From Hydromonas sp. (GTDB lineage Bacteria > Pseudomonadota > Gammaproteobacteria > Burkholderiales > Burkholderiaceae), in contig JAFEII010000016.1 of assembly GCA_017495165.1 (NCBI GenBank), positions 1-64,000 on the forward strand: a stretch of DNA of 64,000 nt, in the 5' to 3' direction. Position 1 is the first letter of the stretch; every line of letters begins with the position of its first letter. The notes under the pieces were generated by a model. It made no database searches. It had not been told where the DNA came from and saw only the letters and a list, made by a program, of their open reading frames with translations. The position numbers and the translations under genes are program-made. Of this stretch, positions 44,361-55,541 are shown piece after piece.

Positions 44361-45710
44361 CTATTCTGGCCGTTTCCAACCTTCGATATAAACTTGCTTG
44401 CCTCGTGCGATGGACAAACCACCTGCGGGGACATTTTTGGTAATCACTGAGCCTGCGGCTACCGTTGCACCTGCGCCAACGGTCACAGGCGCGACCAATT
44501 GTGTGTTCGATCCTATGAATACAAAATCCTCGATTGTGGTGAGGTGTTTGCGCACACCATCGTAGTTACAGGTGATTGTGCCCGCGCCAATATTGACGTT
44601 GCTGCCAACTTGTGCGTCGCCAACATAAGACAAATGGTTGATTTTTGAGCCAGCGGCAACTGTGGATTTTTTGACTTCAACAAAATTGCCGATATGTACA
44701 TTTTCAGCCAGCATCGTTTGGGGGCGCAACCTTGCAAAAGGCCCAACCTTTGAACCTGCGCCAATTGTTGCGCCGTCAATATGACTAAATGCCGCAATCG
44801 CAACACCTTCGTCGATAACGGCATTGCGAATGACGCAGTACGGGCCGATTGTGACGCCAGATTTGAGGTGAACATTGCCCTCAAAAACACAGCCAACGTC
44901 AATTTCCACGTCTTTCTCACAAATTAAATCACCGCGCACATCAATGCGACTTGGGTCTGACAAAGTAACGCCTTGATTCAGCAATGAACATGCTTGCATG
45001 TCCCGATGCACTGCTTCGAGCTCTGCCAACTGCTGCTTGCTGTTCACGCCCAAGGTTTCCCACAAGTCATCTGGATGCGCGGTGTTGATGGCCACCCCAT
45101 CTTGGGCAGCCATTGCAATGATGTCGGTTAGATAGTATTCCTGCTGGGCATTGTTGTTGCTTAAGCGCTGCAGCCAGCCTTTTAGTGCGGCAGTTGGCGC
45201 CATCAAAATGCCCGTATTTACTTCCTGAATAAGCAATTGCGCGGGTGTGGCATCTTTTTGTTCGACATTGCGCACCACACATCCTTGTGCGTCGCGAACG
45301 ATTCGACCGTAGCCCGCTGGATTTTCAAGATGAACCGTCAACAGTCCCAAGCCTTGTTGCGCCACTGACGCAAGGCGTTGCAGCGTGCTGAGCTTTGTTA
45401 ACGGCACGTCACCGTACAGAACCATGGTTGGCAACGCATCATTCAAAAACGGTGCGGCGAGTTGCAACGCATGTCCCGTACCGAGCTGAGGATTTTGTTC
45501 AATAAATGTCACATTGTCCGTACCAACGTGCGAGACCACTTGCGCTGCTTCATGACCAACGACAACGAAAAGATTCTCCGCGTTTAAGCCACGTGCATTT
45601 TTGATGACCCTGTCGAGCATGGCACTGCCTGCCAGCTTGTGCAGGACCTTGGGGCGCGTGGAGTTCATGCGCGTGCCCTTTCCCGCAGCCAATATAACAA
45701 TGTTAAACAT
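44361..45710 (-). CDS. glmU: Bifunctional UDP-N-acetylglucosamine pyrophosphorylase / glucosamine-1-phosphate acetyltransferase
   Basis: The 449-residue enzyme produces UDP-GlcNAc for cell wall and lipid A. The N-terminal uridyltransferase has L-A-A-G-K-G-T-R-M-N; the second half is a left-handed beta-helix of hexapeptide repeats with the acetyltransferase residues in N-x-x-Y-V-G-D-A and G-A-G-T-I-T-C-N-Y-D-G. It precedes the two-component system and glmS in the same direction. Confidence 0.97.
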   Translation of the reverse strand: MFNIVILAAGKGTRMNSTRPKVLHKLAGSAMLDRVIKNARGLNAENLFVVVGHEAAQVVSHVGTDNVTFIEQNPQLGTGHALQLAAPFLNDALPTMVLYGDVPLTKLSTLQRLASVAQQGLGLLTVHLENPAGYGRIVRDAQGCVVRNVEQKDATPAQLLIQEVNTGILMAPTAALKGWLQRLSNNNAQQEYYLTDIIAMAAQDGVAINTAHPDDLWETLGVNSKQQLAELEAVHRDMQACSLLNQGVTLSDPSRIDVRGDLICEKDVEIDVGCVFEGNVHLKSGVTIGPYCVIRNAVIDEGVAIAAFSHIDGATIGAGSKVGPFARLRPQTMLAENVHIGNFVEVKKSTVAAGSKINHLSYVGDAQVGSNVNIGAGTITCNYDGVRKHLTTIEDFVFIGSNTQLVAPVTVGAGATVAAGSVITKNVPAGGLSIARGKQVYIEGWKRPE

Positions 45711-45799
45711 ATTACCCCTATTGAATGTAGGCTGAACTAGCTAAGTAAAAATACGTGAAAAAATATTATATCACAAAGTCACAAAAAAAACCATCTAAG

Positions 45800-47389
45800 T
45801 CAATAGTGCCTATGCAACGAGTATAAAATTATTGGAATTATCATGCCTAAAATTGCAAATGTTGCAATCTTCCAACGAACAAGTATGCTGCGTGTCGCGC
45901 GCATTTGGCTTTGCGCAACAAGGAGGGATGGGTGTTGCGCTGATTGATTAGACCGCTCATGCAACCACGTTAAATATTCGCGCGGCGCGGTTGGAATGAG
46001 GCGAACAATCAATGGCCACTCTTTCTTTAGCGATGCGATTAGGCCGCGCGGCCCCAGCGTTCGCCTCATCCATTTTTCTAAAAACGGCTTGGCCGTTACC
46101 CATAAGTCGAGCTTGGGGTCAAGTATTCGCCCCATGCCTTCAATATTTAGAAGCGTCTTTTGAAGCAGCATCAATTGCGGCTGCACAGAAACATTAAATT
46201 GCCGAGACACATCAAACAAGCGGGTCAAGACTGCGCCCAGAGAAATCTCGTCAATCGGCCGCCCAAAATACGGCTCGCACGTTGTGCGCACCGCACTGGT
46301 TAATGCCTCAAGCGAAGTCCCGCTTGGCACCCAGCCCGCATCAATGTGTGCTTTGGCAACCGTGCGGTAGTCTCGGTTAAAAAAAGCCAAAAAGTTAATT
46401 GCCAAATAATGGCGATCTGTTTCTGACAAGCTCCCCACAATCCCACAATCGAGCGCAATGTAATGACCGCGCATCTCTCCTTGCGTGCCAATAAAAATAT
46501 TACCTGGGTGCATGTCCGCATGAAAAAAACCATGGTTAAATACTTGGGTAAAAAACACTTCAACCCCGTCACGCGCCAGTTGTTGCAAGTCAATGCCGAG
46601 CTCTTTTAAACGGGTGGTATTTGATACAGGAACACCAACCATCCATTCTTGCACCATCACGCCAGAGGCGGAATAATCCCAACAAACTTCGGGGACAAAC
46701 ATGGCATTGCTGCGGTCAAATTGATGGCGCAGCACGCTGGTGTTTGCCGCCTCACATTGCAAGTCGAGCTCTTGATTGAGGTGCTGCTCGATTTGCTGCA
46801 CAACTTCAACTGGCCTCAAACGCGCCCCATCTATATGTCGTTTGGCAAATTGGCGTGCCAAAAAATACAAACTGGCAATATCGGCACGGATGGTTTGCTC
46901 AATCCCTGGGCGCAACACCTTGACGGCAACCAAGCGCCCAGCCCAAGAACCTTGAGCAACAACGGCTTGATGAACTTGCGCAACAGAAGCGGTTGCAACG
47001 GGTGTGTCAGAGAAGGTTTGAAAGAGCGCATCAATTGGCCGCCCTAATTGCGCTTCAATTTTGTCTCGAATGATTTTGGTGGGAACAGGGCTTATATTGT
47101 CTTGCAAGTGCGACAACGCACCAATGTATGCCGCCGGCAATAAATCTGGGCGCGTGGACAACACCTGGCCAAATTTAATAAAAATTGGCCCAAGTGTTTC
47201 TAGGGCCGCACGCAGATTTTCGGCGTCTGTTGCTTGATTTGATTGCGACAATTGGTGCGGCAACATACGCCGCGCAATACGCAACAGGCGGTTTTCTTGA
47301 GGCAGCAAGGCAAAAATCAAATGCAGCACGCGCCGCTGGCGCAACACCCGCAAAATCAACCACAAACGCTTTAAAACCACGACATTCAT
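45800..47389 (-). CDS. ubiB: Ubiquinone biosynthesis protein UbiB
   Basis: The 529-residue ABC1/UbiB-family atypical kinase has the K-x-G-Q motif (I-K-F-G-Q-V-L-S-T-R), the Ala-rich nucleotide loop (A-S-V-A-Q-V-H-Q) and H-A-D-M-H-P-G-N, and ends with one or two membrane helices. It supports ubiquinone synthesis by making ring intermediates accessible at the membrane. Its ATG overlaps the ubiJ stop by four bases (ATGA), so ubiE-ubiJ-ubiB form one operon. Confidence 0.95.
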   Translation of the reverse strand: MNVVVLKRLWLILRVLRQRRVLHLIFALLPQENRLLRIARRMLPHQLSQSNQATDAENLRAALETLGPIFIKFGQVLSTRPDLLPAAYIGALSHLQDNISPVPTKIIRDKIEAQLGRPIDALFQTFSDTPVATASVAQVHQAVVAQGSWAGRLVAVKVLRPGIEQTIRADIASLYFLARQFAKRHIDGARLRPVEVVQQIEQHLNQELDLQCEAANTSVLRHQFDRSNAMFVPEVCWDYSASGVMVQEWMVGVPVSNTTRLKELGIDLQQLARDGVEVFFTQVFNHGFFHADMHPGNIFIGTQGEMRGHYIALDCGIVGSLSETDRHYLAINFLAFFNRDYRTVAKAHIDAGWVPSGTSLEALTSAVRTTCEPYFGRPIDEISLGAVLTRLFDVSRQFNVSVQPQLMLLQKTLLNIEGMGRILDPKLDLWVTAKPFLEKWMRRTLGPRGLIASLKKEWPLIVRLIPTAPREYLTWLHERSNQSAQHPSLLVAQSQMRATRSILVRWKIATFAILGMIIPIILYSLHRHY

Positions 47390-48024
47390 TTTTTTTCCTC
47401 AGTTAAAAGCGCGACCCTTTGCGTCAATCGTTCTAATGCATAACGCAGCGCTTGAGCGTCCGCCGAAAAATCATCAAGTTGCTTATGTCTTAGCAAAACC
47501 GCAGCCTCGTCAAATAAAACATGCTGCGTGCGCTGAGTAAATGCGGCAGCAGCTTGTTTGGACTTAAGCAACAGGGACTCAAAACCTTGGGACATGTAGT
47601 AAGCGGGGATTTTACCCACAATCAAGGCAACATCCGACCACACATCCGGGCGCAACTCTTGCACCAAGCGATCGACCCACTCAGCCAGTCCAACATCGCC
47701 TTCAATCCGCACATGCCGCATGATTTTACTCACATCAAACGGCAGCTCGGCTGCCGCAGCATAGGCGCTGGGCAATAGCTTTAACGTCACATCCGCCACA
47801 TCGTTGAGCGACGCATCCTTTGCATCGAACACGCGACCAGCAACGACTTGCCAGCTAAAGGCAAGCGGTTTACCAAACAGCAGCACTTCAACCCGAATCA
47901 TTTTGCCTTGATGCTCAGCAACGCTCGCATCCAGCCACGCGTGCTCGGCTGCCATGTGTGCAACAGCAAGCGCCACCGCTTGAGCGGCCTTAAGGCAAGC
48001 AGCGGATAAGTGTTGATCGCTCAC
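47386..48024 (-). CDS. ubiJ: Ubiquinone biosynthesis accessory factor UbiJ-like (SCP2 domain)
   Basis: The 212-residue protein starts with GTG at 48024, overlapping the ubiE stop (GTGA). Residues about 20-110 resemble the SCP2 sterol-carrier-like lipid-binding domain of UbiJ ([23 protein letters not shown]), followed by helices. UbiJ with UbiK forms a lipid-binding scaffold for ubiquinone enzymes. Placement between ubiE and ubiB supports the name. Confidence 0.88.
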   Translation of the reverse strand: MSDQHLSAACLKAAQAVALAVAHMAAEHAWLDASVAEHQGKMIRVEVLLFGKPLAFSWQVVAGRVFDAKDASLNDVADVTLKLLPSAYAAAAELPFDVSKIMRHVRIEGDVGLAEWVDRLVQELRPDVWSDVALIVGKIPAYYMSQGFESLLLKSKQAAAAFTQRTQHVLFDEAAVLLRHKQLDDFSADAQALRYALERLTQRVALLTEEKK

Positions 48025-48782
48025 AGTTTGACGCCCTCATGCAAAGCAACCAAACCTGCGGTCATGTTGTGGTATTGCACAAAATCAAAACCTGCGTCAA
48101 CCATAATGGCCTTAAGGGTTTCTTGGTCGGGGTGCATGCGAATTGATTCAGCCAAATACTGATAACTGGCGGAATCATTGGCAATGAACTGCCCCATTTT
48201 TGGCAAAATATTGAACGAATAAAAGTCGTATGCTTTTTGTAGCGGCGGAGCCACTTTCGAGAATTCCAAAACAAATACGCGCCCGCCCGGCCGAAGTACG
48301 CGCAGCATTTCTTTTAAGGCCTTGTCTTTGTGGGTCATATTGCGCAGGCCAAAGGCAACCGTAACCACGTCAAAATAATTATCAGGGAACGGCAAGTGTT
48401 CGGCATTTGCCAGCGCGACTGGTGCCAAAACGCCTTTATCTATCAAGCGGTCGCGCCCAACCCGCAGCATGGATTCATTGATGTCCGTCGCCCAAACTTG
48501 TCCACTGTCCCCCACTTTTTTGGCAAACGCGATTGCCAAATCTGCCGTACCGCTGGCCAAATCCAAGATTTTCATGCCCGGACGCGGCGCGACACGATTG
48601 ATGGTGAACATTTTCCAGATGCGGTGTAGGCCGCCACTCATTACGTCATTCATGATGTCGTATTTTTTTGCGACGGAATGAAAAACCTCCGCCACCTTGG
48701 CTTCTTTTTCAGACTCGGCTACCGTATTAAAGCCAAAATGGGTGGTTGCATCACTTGACGCAGGGTGTGTTGTGTCGTTCAT
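48021..48782 (-). CDS. ubiE: Ubiquinone/menaquinone C-methyltransferase UbiE
   Basis: The start is ATG 48782 (253 residues), because longer frames extend into the purU promoter. Motifs are those of Ubi[33 protein letters not shown]-x-V-G-R-D and [16 protein letters not shown]. It methylates the quinone ring with S-adenosylmethionine. It is the first gene of the ubiE-ubiJ-ubiB operon and is divergent from purU. Confidence 0.96.
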   Translation of the reverse strand: MNDTTHPASSDATTHFGFNTVAESEKEAKVAEVFHSVAKKYDIMNDVMSGGLHRIWKMFTINRVAPRPGMKILDLASGTADLAIAFAKKVGDSGQVWATDINESMLRVGRDRLIDKGVLAPVALANAEHLPFPDNYFDVVTVAFGLRNMTHKDKALKEMLRVLRPGGRVFVLEFSKVAPPLQKAYDFYSFNILPKMGQFIANDSASYQYLAESIRMHPDQETLKAIMVDAGFDFVQYHNMTAGLVALHEGVKL

Positions 48783-48891
48783 GGCGTACTTTCTAATTGG
48801 TTCAAAATCGGTGATAATGGTGTCTATTTTAATTGATTTTGGCTCAAGCAGGCCTGAAATTAGCCCCATAAAACCAAACCCGAGAACACCC

Positions 48892-49755
48892 ATGCCGCAC
48901 CCAAATTACATTTTGACCCTGTCTTGCCCCGACCAAATGGGAATTGTCCACACCGTTTCCGGTTTTTTGTTCGAACGTGGTGGCAATATTATTGATTCTG
49001 CGCAGTACGACGACACGGAGTCCAATCGTTTCTTTATGCGCGTTCATTTCCAAGAGCATCGCCCAGACGTCGATTTAAATACACTAAAATCAGAGTTTGC
49101 ACCAATCGCCGCACGGTTTGACATGGATTGGCAGCTTTTTGACGGTCGCACAAAACCGCGTTTGCTGATTATGGTTTCTAAAATCGGCCACTGCCTGAAC
49201 GACCTTTTGTTTCGCCATCAATCCGGCAACTTGCCGGTTGACATCGCGGCGATTGTATCGAACCACCCTGACTTTTATCAACTGGCTGCGTCGTACAATA
49301 TCCCATTTCACCATTTCCCTTTACTTGGCGCATCAGAGGCGCAAAAGGCAGAGCAAGAAGCACGCGTTTTGGATGTAATCAATCAGCAAGACATTGACTG
49401 TGTTATTTTGGCGCGCTATATGCAAATATTGTCAAACAACATGTGCCAGCAACTCAACGGGCGCGCCATCAACATCCACCATTCGTTCCTACCAAGTTTT
49501 AAAGGCGCAAAACCGTACCACCAAGCCTTTCACAAGGGCGTAAAACTGATTGGCGCTACCGCACATTTTGTAACCGCCGATTTGGATGAAGGCCCAATCA
49601 TTGAGCAAGACATTGCACGGGTTGATCACAGCATGTCAACAGACGAGCTCACGGCCATTGGTCGAGACGTTGAATGCATCACCCTTGCTCGGGCAGTCAA
49701 ATGGCACGCGGAACATCGCGTCTTATTAAACGGTAGAAAAACCGTCATCCTTTAA
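48892..49755 (+). CDS. purU: Formyltetrahydrofolate deformylase
   Basis: The start is ATG 48892 (287 residues). Residues 1-85 are an ACT regulatory domain ([15 protein letters not shown]), and the rest is the formyl-transfer domain with [14 protein letters not shown] and L-D-E-G-P-I-I. PurU hydrolyses 10-formyl-THF to formate and THF, balancing one-carbon pools. The gene is divergent from ubiE across 109 bases. Confidence 0.95.
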   Translation: MPHPNYILTLSCPDQMGIVHTVSGFLFERGGNIIDSAQYDDTESNRFFMRVHFQEHRPDVDLNTLKSEFAPIAARFDMDWQLFDGRTKPRLLIMVSKIGHCLNDLLFRHQSGNLPVDIAAIVSNHPDFYQLAASYNIPFHHFPLLGASEAQKAEQEARVLDVINQQDIDCVILARYMQILSNNMCQQLNGRAINIHHSFLPSFKGAKPYHQAFHKGVKLIGATAHFVTADLDEGPIIEQDIARVDHSMSTDELTAIGRDVECITLARAVKWHAEHRVLLNGRKTVIL

Positions 49756-49774
49756 GCCATTTTTGCACTCACAT

Positions 49775-49815
49775 CACCCACAAAAAAACCGCGTTGCGCG
49801 GTTTTTTTGTGGGTG
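49775..49815. terminator. Bidirectional terminator between purU and cysM
   Basis: A long inverted repeat (CACCCACA-A6-CCGCG, loop TTG, CGCGG-T7-GTGGGTG) covers 49775-49815. It suits the two convergent genes purU and cysM. Confidence 0.92.
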
Positions 49816-49846
49816 CGATTCATGCAACCCCTTGTTTATAAAGGGT

Positions 49847-50767
49847 CTATTTCTGCAGCGCGCCATAAACACCTGTTGACATATAGCGATCACCGCGATC
49901 ACAAGCAATAAAGACAATCGTGGCATTCTCCACGCTTGCCGCCAGTCGAACGGCCGCCCATAATGCCCCGCCAGAAGAAATCCCTGCAAAGATTCCCTCC
50001 TCTCTCGCCAAGCGCCGCGCCATTTCCTCCGCATCATTTTGCTCAACCAAAATCACTTCATCTACTTTGGAGGCGTCATAAATACTTGGCAAATACTCAG
50101 GCGCCCATTTGCGAATCCCTGGAATACTTGAGCCATCCGCAGGCTGAACACCAACAATGCTGACCGAAGGATTCATTGACTTCAAATAAGTCGACACCCC
50201 AGTTATCGTCCCAGTCGTCCCCATCGAACTGACAAAATGCGTCACTTCGCCATGTGTGTCATGCCAAATTTCTGGCGCCGTACCTCGAACATGCGCGAGC
50301 GGATTGTCTGGATTCGCAAATTGATCCAGAACACAGCCCAAGCCATTTCTTTGCATCTCCAATGCCAAATCGCGTGCGCGCTCCATGCCGCCATCGGCCG
50401 CTTTGGTCAAAATCAATTCCGCGCCATACACTTGCATGGCCAAGCGGCGTTCAATCGAAAGGTTGTCGGGCATAATCAAAATCATTTTATAACCACGCAT
50501 CGCCGCCACCATTGCCAGCGCAATCCCCGTATTGCCGCTGGTTGCCTCAATCAAGGTGTCTCCCCTTTTGATAAAGCCACGACGCTCGGATTCTAAAATC
50601 ATCGACAGCGCGGCACGATCCTTAACCGAGCCTGCGGGATTATTCCCCTCAAGCTTTGCTAGAATCACATTATTCCGAGGCAATAAAAACTCTGCGCCGA
50701 TACGCTGAATTTGAACCAATGGCGTATTGCCAACAAAAGCATCAATCGTTGGATAATTTCGAGACAT
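49847..50767 (-). CDS. cysM: Cysteine synthase B
   Basis: The 306-residue PLP enzyme has the Schiff-base Lys49 in N-N-P-A-G-S-V-K-D-R, T-S-G-N-T-G and G-T-T-G-T-I-T-G. CysM makes cysteine from O-acetylserine and sulfide or thiosulfate. The Arg/Glu-rich loop after the active site and total length favour CysM over CysK. Confidence 0.92.
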   Translation of the reverse strand: MSRNYPTIDAFVGNTPLVQIQRIGAEFLLPRNNVILAKLEGNNPAGSVKDRAALSMILESERRGFIKRGDTLIEATSGNTGIALAMVAAMRGYKMILIMPDNLSIERRLAMQVYGAELILTKAADGGMERARDLALEMQRNGLGCVLDQFANPDNPLAHVRGTAPEIWHDTHGEVTHFVSSMGTTGTITGVSTYLKSMNPSVSIVGVQPADGSSIPGIRKWAPEYLPSIYDASKVDEVILVEQNDAEEMARRLAREEGIFAGISSGGALWAAVRLAASVENATIVFIACDRGDRYMSTGVYGALQK

Positions 50768-51138
50768 GACACATCCTTTAAAAATTGAAATAATTTGCGT
50801 GCGACAAAAAAGAAATGTTTTCCGCCGTCACGCAGGCATTAACGCAAAACCCTTGTTTTTTAGCCAAGGCTTGCAAACGCCGACCGCATAACTATACCGT
50901 AAATCCAGACCACAAGTAAAAACGCAGCCTCTAGCAAACGCTCTCACACAGAGCCGACACGCCGCTTGGAGATTTTTTCAAATCACAGTAAAAACCGCTT
51001 TCTGAGCCCGCTATCGAGGTCAACAGACATGTTTCACGTGAAACATGTCTGCAAAAAGCACAATCATACTTTATTTTCGTGCGCGTTTTTTACGCCAATT
51101 GCGGTACAATAACGGATTGATTTTTGAAAGCTTTCCGT
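50768..51138. other. Intergenic region between cysM and mnmG containing parS
   Basis: No gene is supported in these 371 bases. The only strong signal is the parS palindrome at 51025-51050. No clustered DnaA boxes or AT-rich unwinding element typical of an origin were seen here, so oriC itself is probably elsewhere. Confidence 0.6.
51025..51050. promoter_or_regulatory. parS centromere-like ParB-binding site
   Basis: The core TGTTTCACGTGAAACA (51030-51045) is identical to the consensus bacterial chromosomal parS site and is extended to a perfect 26-bp palindrome by AGACA and TGTCT flanks. ParB binds it and spreads to segregate the origin region with ParA. Both genes lie about 2.7 kb downstream. 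Confidence 0.95.
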
Positions 51139-53064
51139 ATGATTTATGAAAAACACTTTGATGTGATTGTGATTGGCGGCGGACACGCTGGCACAGAAGC
51201 CGCCTTGGCGGCCGCTCGCGCAGGCGCATCGACGTTGCTACTGACCCACAACATCGAAACCCTCGGTCAAATGAGCTGCAATCCATCGATTGGCGGCATT
51301 GGCAAAGGCCATTTGGTTCGTGAAGTCGATGCAATGGGCGGCATCATGGGGAAAGCCGCAGATATTTCAGGCATTCAATTTCGCACGCTCAATTCCAGCA
51401 AAGGCCCTGCGGTTCGCGCCACTCGCGCACAAGCGGATCGCATTCTTTACAAACACGCAGTACGGCACGCACTGGAAAATCAGGAGAATTTAGCCCTTTT
51501 TCAACAATCCGTAGAAGACTTGGTCGTGGTCGGCGATCGCGTGAGTGGCGTGATTACACAGGCAGGCATTCAATTCAACGCCACAACCGTTGTGTTAACT
51601 GCAGGTACTTTTTTAGATGGCAAAATACACGTTGGCCTAAATAATTATGTCGGCGGACGCGCAGGCGATCCCGCCGCTGTTCGGTTATCCGAGCGTTTAA
51701 AAGAGCTCAACTTAGGCCAAGGCCGCTTAAAAACTGGCACGCCGCCTAGAATTGATGGAAAAACCATTGATTACAGCCAAATGATTGAGCAACCTGGCGA
51801 CACAAATCCAATCCCACACTTCTCTTTCATGGGGCGCAGCCAGCCTGCCGCCCAACAAGTGTCTTGCTGGATTACCCACACAAATGCGCGCACGCACGAC
51901 ATTATTCGAGCAGGACTGTCTCGCTCACCAATGTACACGGGCGTTATCGAAGGGGTTGGCCCACGTTATTGCCCATCAATTGAAGATAAAATCCACCGTT
52001 TTGCGGACAAAGATCAACATCAAATATTCCTTGAACCTGAAGGTTTAACGACGCATGAGATTTACCCCAACGGTATTTCGACCAGCCTGCCATTTGACGT
52101 ACAGCTTGCATTGGTGCGCTCAATGAAAGGTTTGGAGCAGGCGCACATTTTGCGCCCTGGTTATGCGATTGAATATGACTATTTTGATCCGCGCGGCCTG
52201 AAAAGCACGTTTGAGACAAAAGCCATCAGCCATCTGTACTTTGCCGGCCAAATCAACGGCACAACAGGGTATGAAGAGGCTGCGGCACAGGGGTTGTTGG
52301 CGGGCGTCAATGCGGCTCGCCGCGCTCAAGAGTTAGACGAATGGCGCCCAAGTCGGCATGACTCATACTTGGGCGTTTTGGTGGACGACTTAATCACCAA
52401 AGGCGTGTCTGAGCCGTATCGGATGTTTACCAGCCGCGCCGAGTTTCGTCTGAGCTTGCGCGAGGACAATGCCGACGCCCGCCTTACCGCGATTGGCCGC
52501 GAACTTGGGCTTGTGGGTGATGCGCAATGGGCATTGCATGAAACAAAAATGGAAGCCATTGCGCTCGAACAGCAGCGGCTGCGCAGCACTTGGGTAAATC
52601 CAAGCAATTTCTCAGCTCAAATTGCCACATCAATTTTAGGCAAGCCGATTGAGCACGAATACAGTTTGGCCGATTTATTGCGCCGCCCCGAAGTGACTTA
52701 TGCTGACTTGATGATGCTAGACAACGCACGATTTGCGCCAAGCGCACCGCTCTCAACCGATGTGCAAGCCGATAAAATCATTTGTGAACAGGTTGAAACT
52801 GCCATCAAATATGCAGGCTACATTGAGCGCCAAAAAGAAGAAATCGCCAAACAGGCCAACAACGAACACCTCAAAATCCCTGCAAATTTGGATTACACAA
52901 CCGTAAAAGGCCTGTCCAATGAAGTTAAGCAAAAGCTTAACACACAACGCCCTGAAACACTGGGACAGGCGGCGCGCATTTCCGGCATTACGCCTGCGGC
53001 AATTTCACTGGTTTTGGTGCACATTAAACGCGCCCACAAAGCCGCTGGCGAGGCGCAAGCATGA
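51139..53064 (+). CDS. mnmG: tRNA U34 carboxymethylaminomethyl-modifying enzyme MnmG (GidA)
   Basis: The start is ATG 51139 (641 residues); the upstream TTG is unlikely. The FAD site I-G-G-G-H-A-G-T-E (12-20) opens the protein, then [13 protein letters not shown] and the C-terminal [17 protein letters not shown]. With MnmE it modifies wobble uridine 34 in several tRNAs. Its stop overlaps the rsmG start (ATGA). Confidence 0.97.
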   Translation: MIYEKHFDVIVIGGGHAGTEAALAAARAGASTLLLTHNIETLGQMSCNPSIGGIGKGHLVREVDAMGGIMGKAADISGIQFRTLNSSKGPAVRATRAQADRILYKHAVRHALENQENLALFQQSVEDLVVVGDRVSGVITQAGIQFNATTVVLTAGTFLDGKIHVGLNNYVGGRAGDPAAVRLSERLKELNLGQGRLKTGTPPRIDGKTIDYSQMIEQPGDTNPIPHFSFMGRSQPAAQQVSCWITHTNARTHDIIRAGLSRSPMYTGVIEGVGPRYCPSIEDKIHRFADKDQHQIFLEPEGLTTHEIYPNGISTSLPFDVQLALVRSMKGLEQAHILRPGYAIEYDYFDPRGLKSTFETKAISHLYFAGQINGTTGYEEAAAQGLLAGVNAARRAQELDEWRPSRHDSYLGVLVDDLITKGVSEPYRMFTSRAEFRLSLREDNADARLTAIGRELGLVGDAQWALHETKMEAIALEQQRLRSTWVNPSNFSAQIATSILGKPIEHEYSLADLLRRPEVTYADLMMLDNARFAPSAPLSTDVQADKIICEQVETAIKYAGYIERQKEEIAKQANNEHLKIPANLDYTTVKGLSNEVKQKLNTQRPETLGQAARISGITPAAISLVLVHIKRAHKAAGEAQA

Positions 53065-53741
53065 GCCGCGCAACCGCCTTTAACGCGCCACGCGTGCTCG
53101 CGTTACTGACGCAAGGTTTGAGCGACTTAAACCTTGACAGCACGCCGAGCCAAGCCGCGCAACTCGTTGATTATATTGAACTAATGGCCAAATGGAACCC
53201 GGTTTACAACCTCACTTCGATTCGTGATTTAGATAAAATGGTCAGCCACCACTTGCTTGATTCTTTGGCGATTTTGCCTGTTTTTGAACAATGGTTGCAG
53301 TCGAACCCCAGCCCATCGCTGATGGACGTTGGCACTGGCGGCGGCTTACCTGGGATTGTACTGGCGATTATGCGCCCCGACTGGCAACTCACACTGATTG
53401 ACCCTGTCCACAAAAAAACGGCTTTTTTAACCCAAGTAAAAGCCCAGCTTGGCTTGAGTAACGTCAACGTTATCACGGGCAAAGTAGAAGACTTGCCCGC
53501 AACAGCTCGGTTTGATTTAATCACCAGTCGCGCGTTTGCAAGCATTTCTGATTTTGTGACCTTGTCCGCAGCCGCACTGGCCAAAGACGGCGTTTTTGGC
53601 GCAATGAAAGGATTCATTCCAGAAGAAGAACTGGTTGAATTGGCACAATTTCAGCCAGATACATGGCAATACGAGGTGCAGGCAATCTTTGTGCCACAGT
53701 TAGAGGCCACCAGACACTTGATCAAACTGTCCAAAAAATAA
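53061..53741 (+). CDS. rsmG: 16S rRNA m7G527 methyltransferase RsmG (GidB)
   Basis: The 226-residue class I methyltransferase has [22 protein letters not shown] (89-99) and T-S-R-A-F-A. It methylates G527 of 16S rRNA. Overlap with mnmG and the following parA place it in the standard mnmG-rsmG-parAB operon. Confidence 0.96.
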   Translation: MSRATAFNAPRVLALLTQGLSDLNLDSTPSQAAQLVDYIELMAKWNPVYNLTSIRDLDKMVSHHLLDSLAILPVFEQWLQSNPSPSLMDVGTGGGLPGIVLAIMRPDWQLTLIDPVHKKTAFLTQVKAQLGLSNVNVITGKVEDLPATARFDLITSRAFASISDFVTLSAAALAKDGVFGAMKGFIPEEELVELAQFQPDTWQYEVQAIFVPQLEATRHLIKLSKK

Positions 53742-53776
53742 TTTTCACATCAACGTACTTAAACAGGAAGCAACTC

Positions 53777-54541
53777 ATGGCTAAAATATTTTGCATCGCC
53801 AACCAAAAAGGCGGCGTTGGTAAAACCACCACCACCGTCAATTTGGCCGCCAGTCTGGCCAAATATGGTCAGCGCGTGCTGCTGGTCGATCTTGACCCGC
53901 AAGGCAACTCCACCATGGGCAGTGGCGTCGATAAGCACAGCCTGCCTGCAACGGTTTACCAAGTATTGATTGGGCACAAAGACATCGCTGGAGCCATCGT
54001 TTCACCTCCTGAAGTGGGTTATGCTTTGTTGGCGGCCAATCGCAATTTAGCGGGCGCCGAGGTTGAATTGGTTGGTTTGGAACGGCGCGAATACCGTTTA
54101 AAAGATGCACTAAAAACCGTTCAGCACCAATACGACTACATTTTAATCGACTGCCCGCCTTCGCTGTCGATGTTGACGCTCAACGGCCTTTGCAGCGCCC
54201 AAGGCGTGATTATCCCGATGCAGTGTGAGTACTTCGCACTGGAGGGCTTGTCTGACTTGGTAAGCACCATCCAAAGCCTACACGCCAATTTGAACCCTGA
54301 CTTAAAAATCATTTGCCTGCTGCGCGTCATGTTTGACATGCGCATCACCCTGCAGCAGCAAGTCTCCGAACAACTCAAATCCCACTTTGGCGACAAAGTG
54401 TTTGACGTGATTATTCCTAGAAACGTCCGATTGGCAGAAGCGCCAAGCTACGGTTTGCCTGGCGTGGTGTACGATCCATCCAGCCGAGGCGCTAAAGCAT
54501 ACTTAGAATTTGCAAAAGAACTCATCGCAAAAAATATTTAA
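53777..54541 (+). CDS. parA: Chromosome partitioning ATPase ParA
   Basis: The start is ATG 53777, with AGGAAG upstream (254 residues). The deviant Walker A K-G-G-V-G-K-T-T (11-18) and A'-box [12 protein letters not shown] mark a chromosomal ParA, with the long N-Q-K-G start and no extra DNA-binding domain. It drives segregation of ParB-parS complexes. Confidence 0.96.
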   Translation: MAKIFCIANQKGGVGKTTTTVNLAASLAKYGQRVLLVDLDPQGNSTMGSGVDKHSLPATVYQVLIGHKDIAGAIVSPPEVGYALLAANRNLAGAEVELVGLERREYRLKDALKTVQHQYDYILIDCPPSLSMLTLNGLCSAQGVIIPMQCEYFALEGLSDLVSTIQSLHANLNPDLKIICLLRVMFDMRITLQQQVSEQLKSHFGDKVFDVIIPRNVRLAEAPSYGLPGVVYDPSSRGAKAYLEFAKELIAKNI

Positions 54542-54563
54542 ACCCAACAGACTCGAGGCAGAT

Positions 54564-55466
54564 ATGGCAACAGCACGAAAAAGCGGCTTAGGTCGCGGTT
54601 TAGAAACGCTCCTAGGCGCATCTCAAGGCATGACAAACGCCAATTTCAGCAGTGAATCAAACCCAGCAGGCAACCTAAAAATGATGGCGCGCGATTTACT
54701 CCAAGCGGGCAAATACCAGCCACGCAGCCACATGGATGAAACGGCATTGGCCGAACTTGCGCACAGCATTGAGACGCAAGGCTTGATCCAACCCATCACG
54801 GTGCGCGCCATTGAGGGCGGAAAATACGAAATTATTGCAGGTGAGCGTCGTTTTAGAGCCGCTGGCATCGCTGGTTTGACCGAAGTCCCTGTGATTATCA
54901 AAGAGATTGACGACCAGCACGCGCTGTCGATTGCATTGATTGAAAACATCCAACGCGAAGATTTAAACCCCCTAGAAGAAGCCCAAGGGATTCGCCGCCT
55001 CATCAGCGAGTTTGACTACACACACGACACATGCGCCACCGCAATTGGCCGCTCGCGCAGCGCGGTGTCCAATCTGTTGCGTTTGCTTAATTTATCGGCT
55101 TCCGTGCAAACCATGCTGCTTGCAGGCGACATTGAAATGGGACATGCTCGCGCTTTATTAAGCTTAGATTCAGCCCAACAACTCATGCTGGCACAAGAAA
55201 TTAACGCACGCCGCTTGTCTGTGCGAGAAACAGAAAAACGCGTGCAAGCGATTCTGAGCGGTCACGACCCATTGGCCAAAACCAGTAAACCCAGAGTCGT
55301 GTCGGGCGACATTATGAGGCTTGAGCAGCAACTCTCGGACACGCTCGGCGCAGAAGTGTTGATTAAAATGGGCGCAAAAAACAAAGGCAAAATGACGATT
55401 TCGTTTGGCAATTTAGACACATTGGAAGGTATTTTGTCGCGCATGTCCGCCGAACCAACCGCTTGA
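54564..55466 (+). CDS. parB: Chromosome partitioning protein ParB
   Basis: The start is ATG 54564, with GAGG upstream (300 residues). The CTPase domain has I-Q-P-I-T-V-R and G-E-R-R-F-R-A (C-motif), then the helix-turn-helix for parS binding (C-A-T-A-I-G-R-S-R-S-A-V-S-N-L-L-R) and a C-terminal dimerisation segment. It binds the site at 51030-51045. In Burkholderia the ATP synthase genes often follow parB, but here an FkbM methyltransferase and secA follow. Confidence 0.95.
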   Translation: MATARKSGLGRGLETLLGASQGMTNANFSSESNPAGNLKMMARDLLQAGKYQPRSHMDETALAELAHSIETQGLIQPITVRAIEGGKYEIIAGERRFRAAGIAGLTEVPVIIKEIDDQHALSIALIENIQREDLNPLEEAQGIRRLISEFDYTHDTCATAIGRSRSAVSNLLRLLNLSASVQTMLLAGDIEMGHARALLSLDSAQQLMLAQEINARRLSVRETEKRVQAILSGHDPLAKTSKPRVVSGDIMRLEQQLSDTLGAEVLIKMGAKNKGKMTISFGNLDTLEGILSRMSAEPTA

Positions 55467-55541
55467 GTTTCGCCATACACATGAACCACCCCTAACCATC
55501 ATCTGCCATAACGAATAAGACGCCTAAATGGCGGGGGGTTT

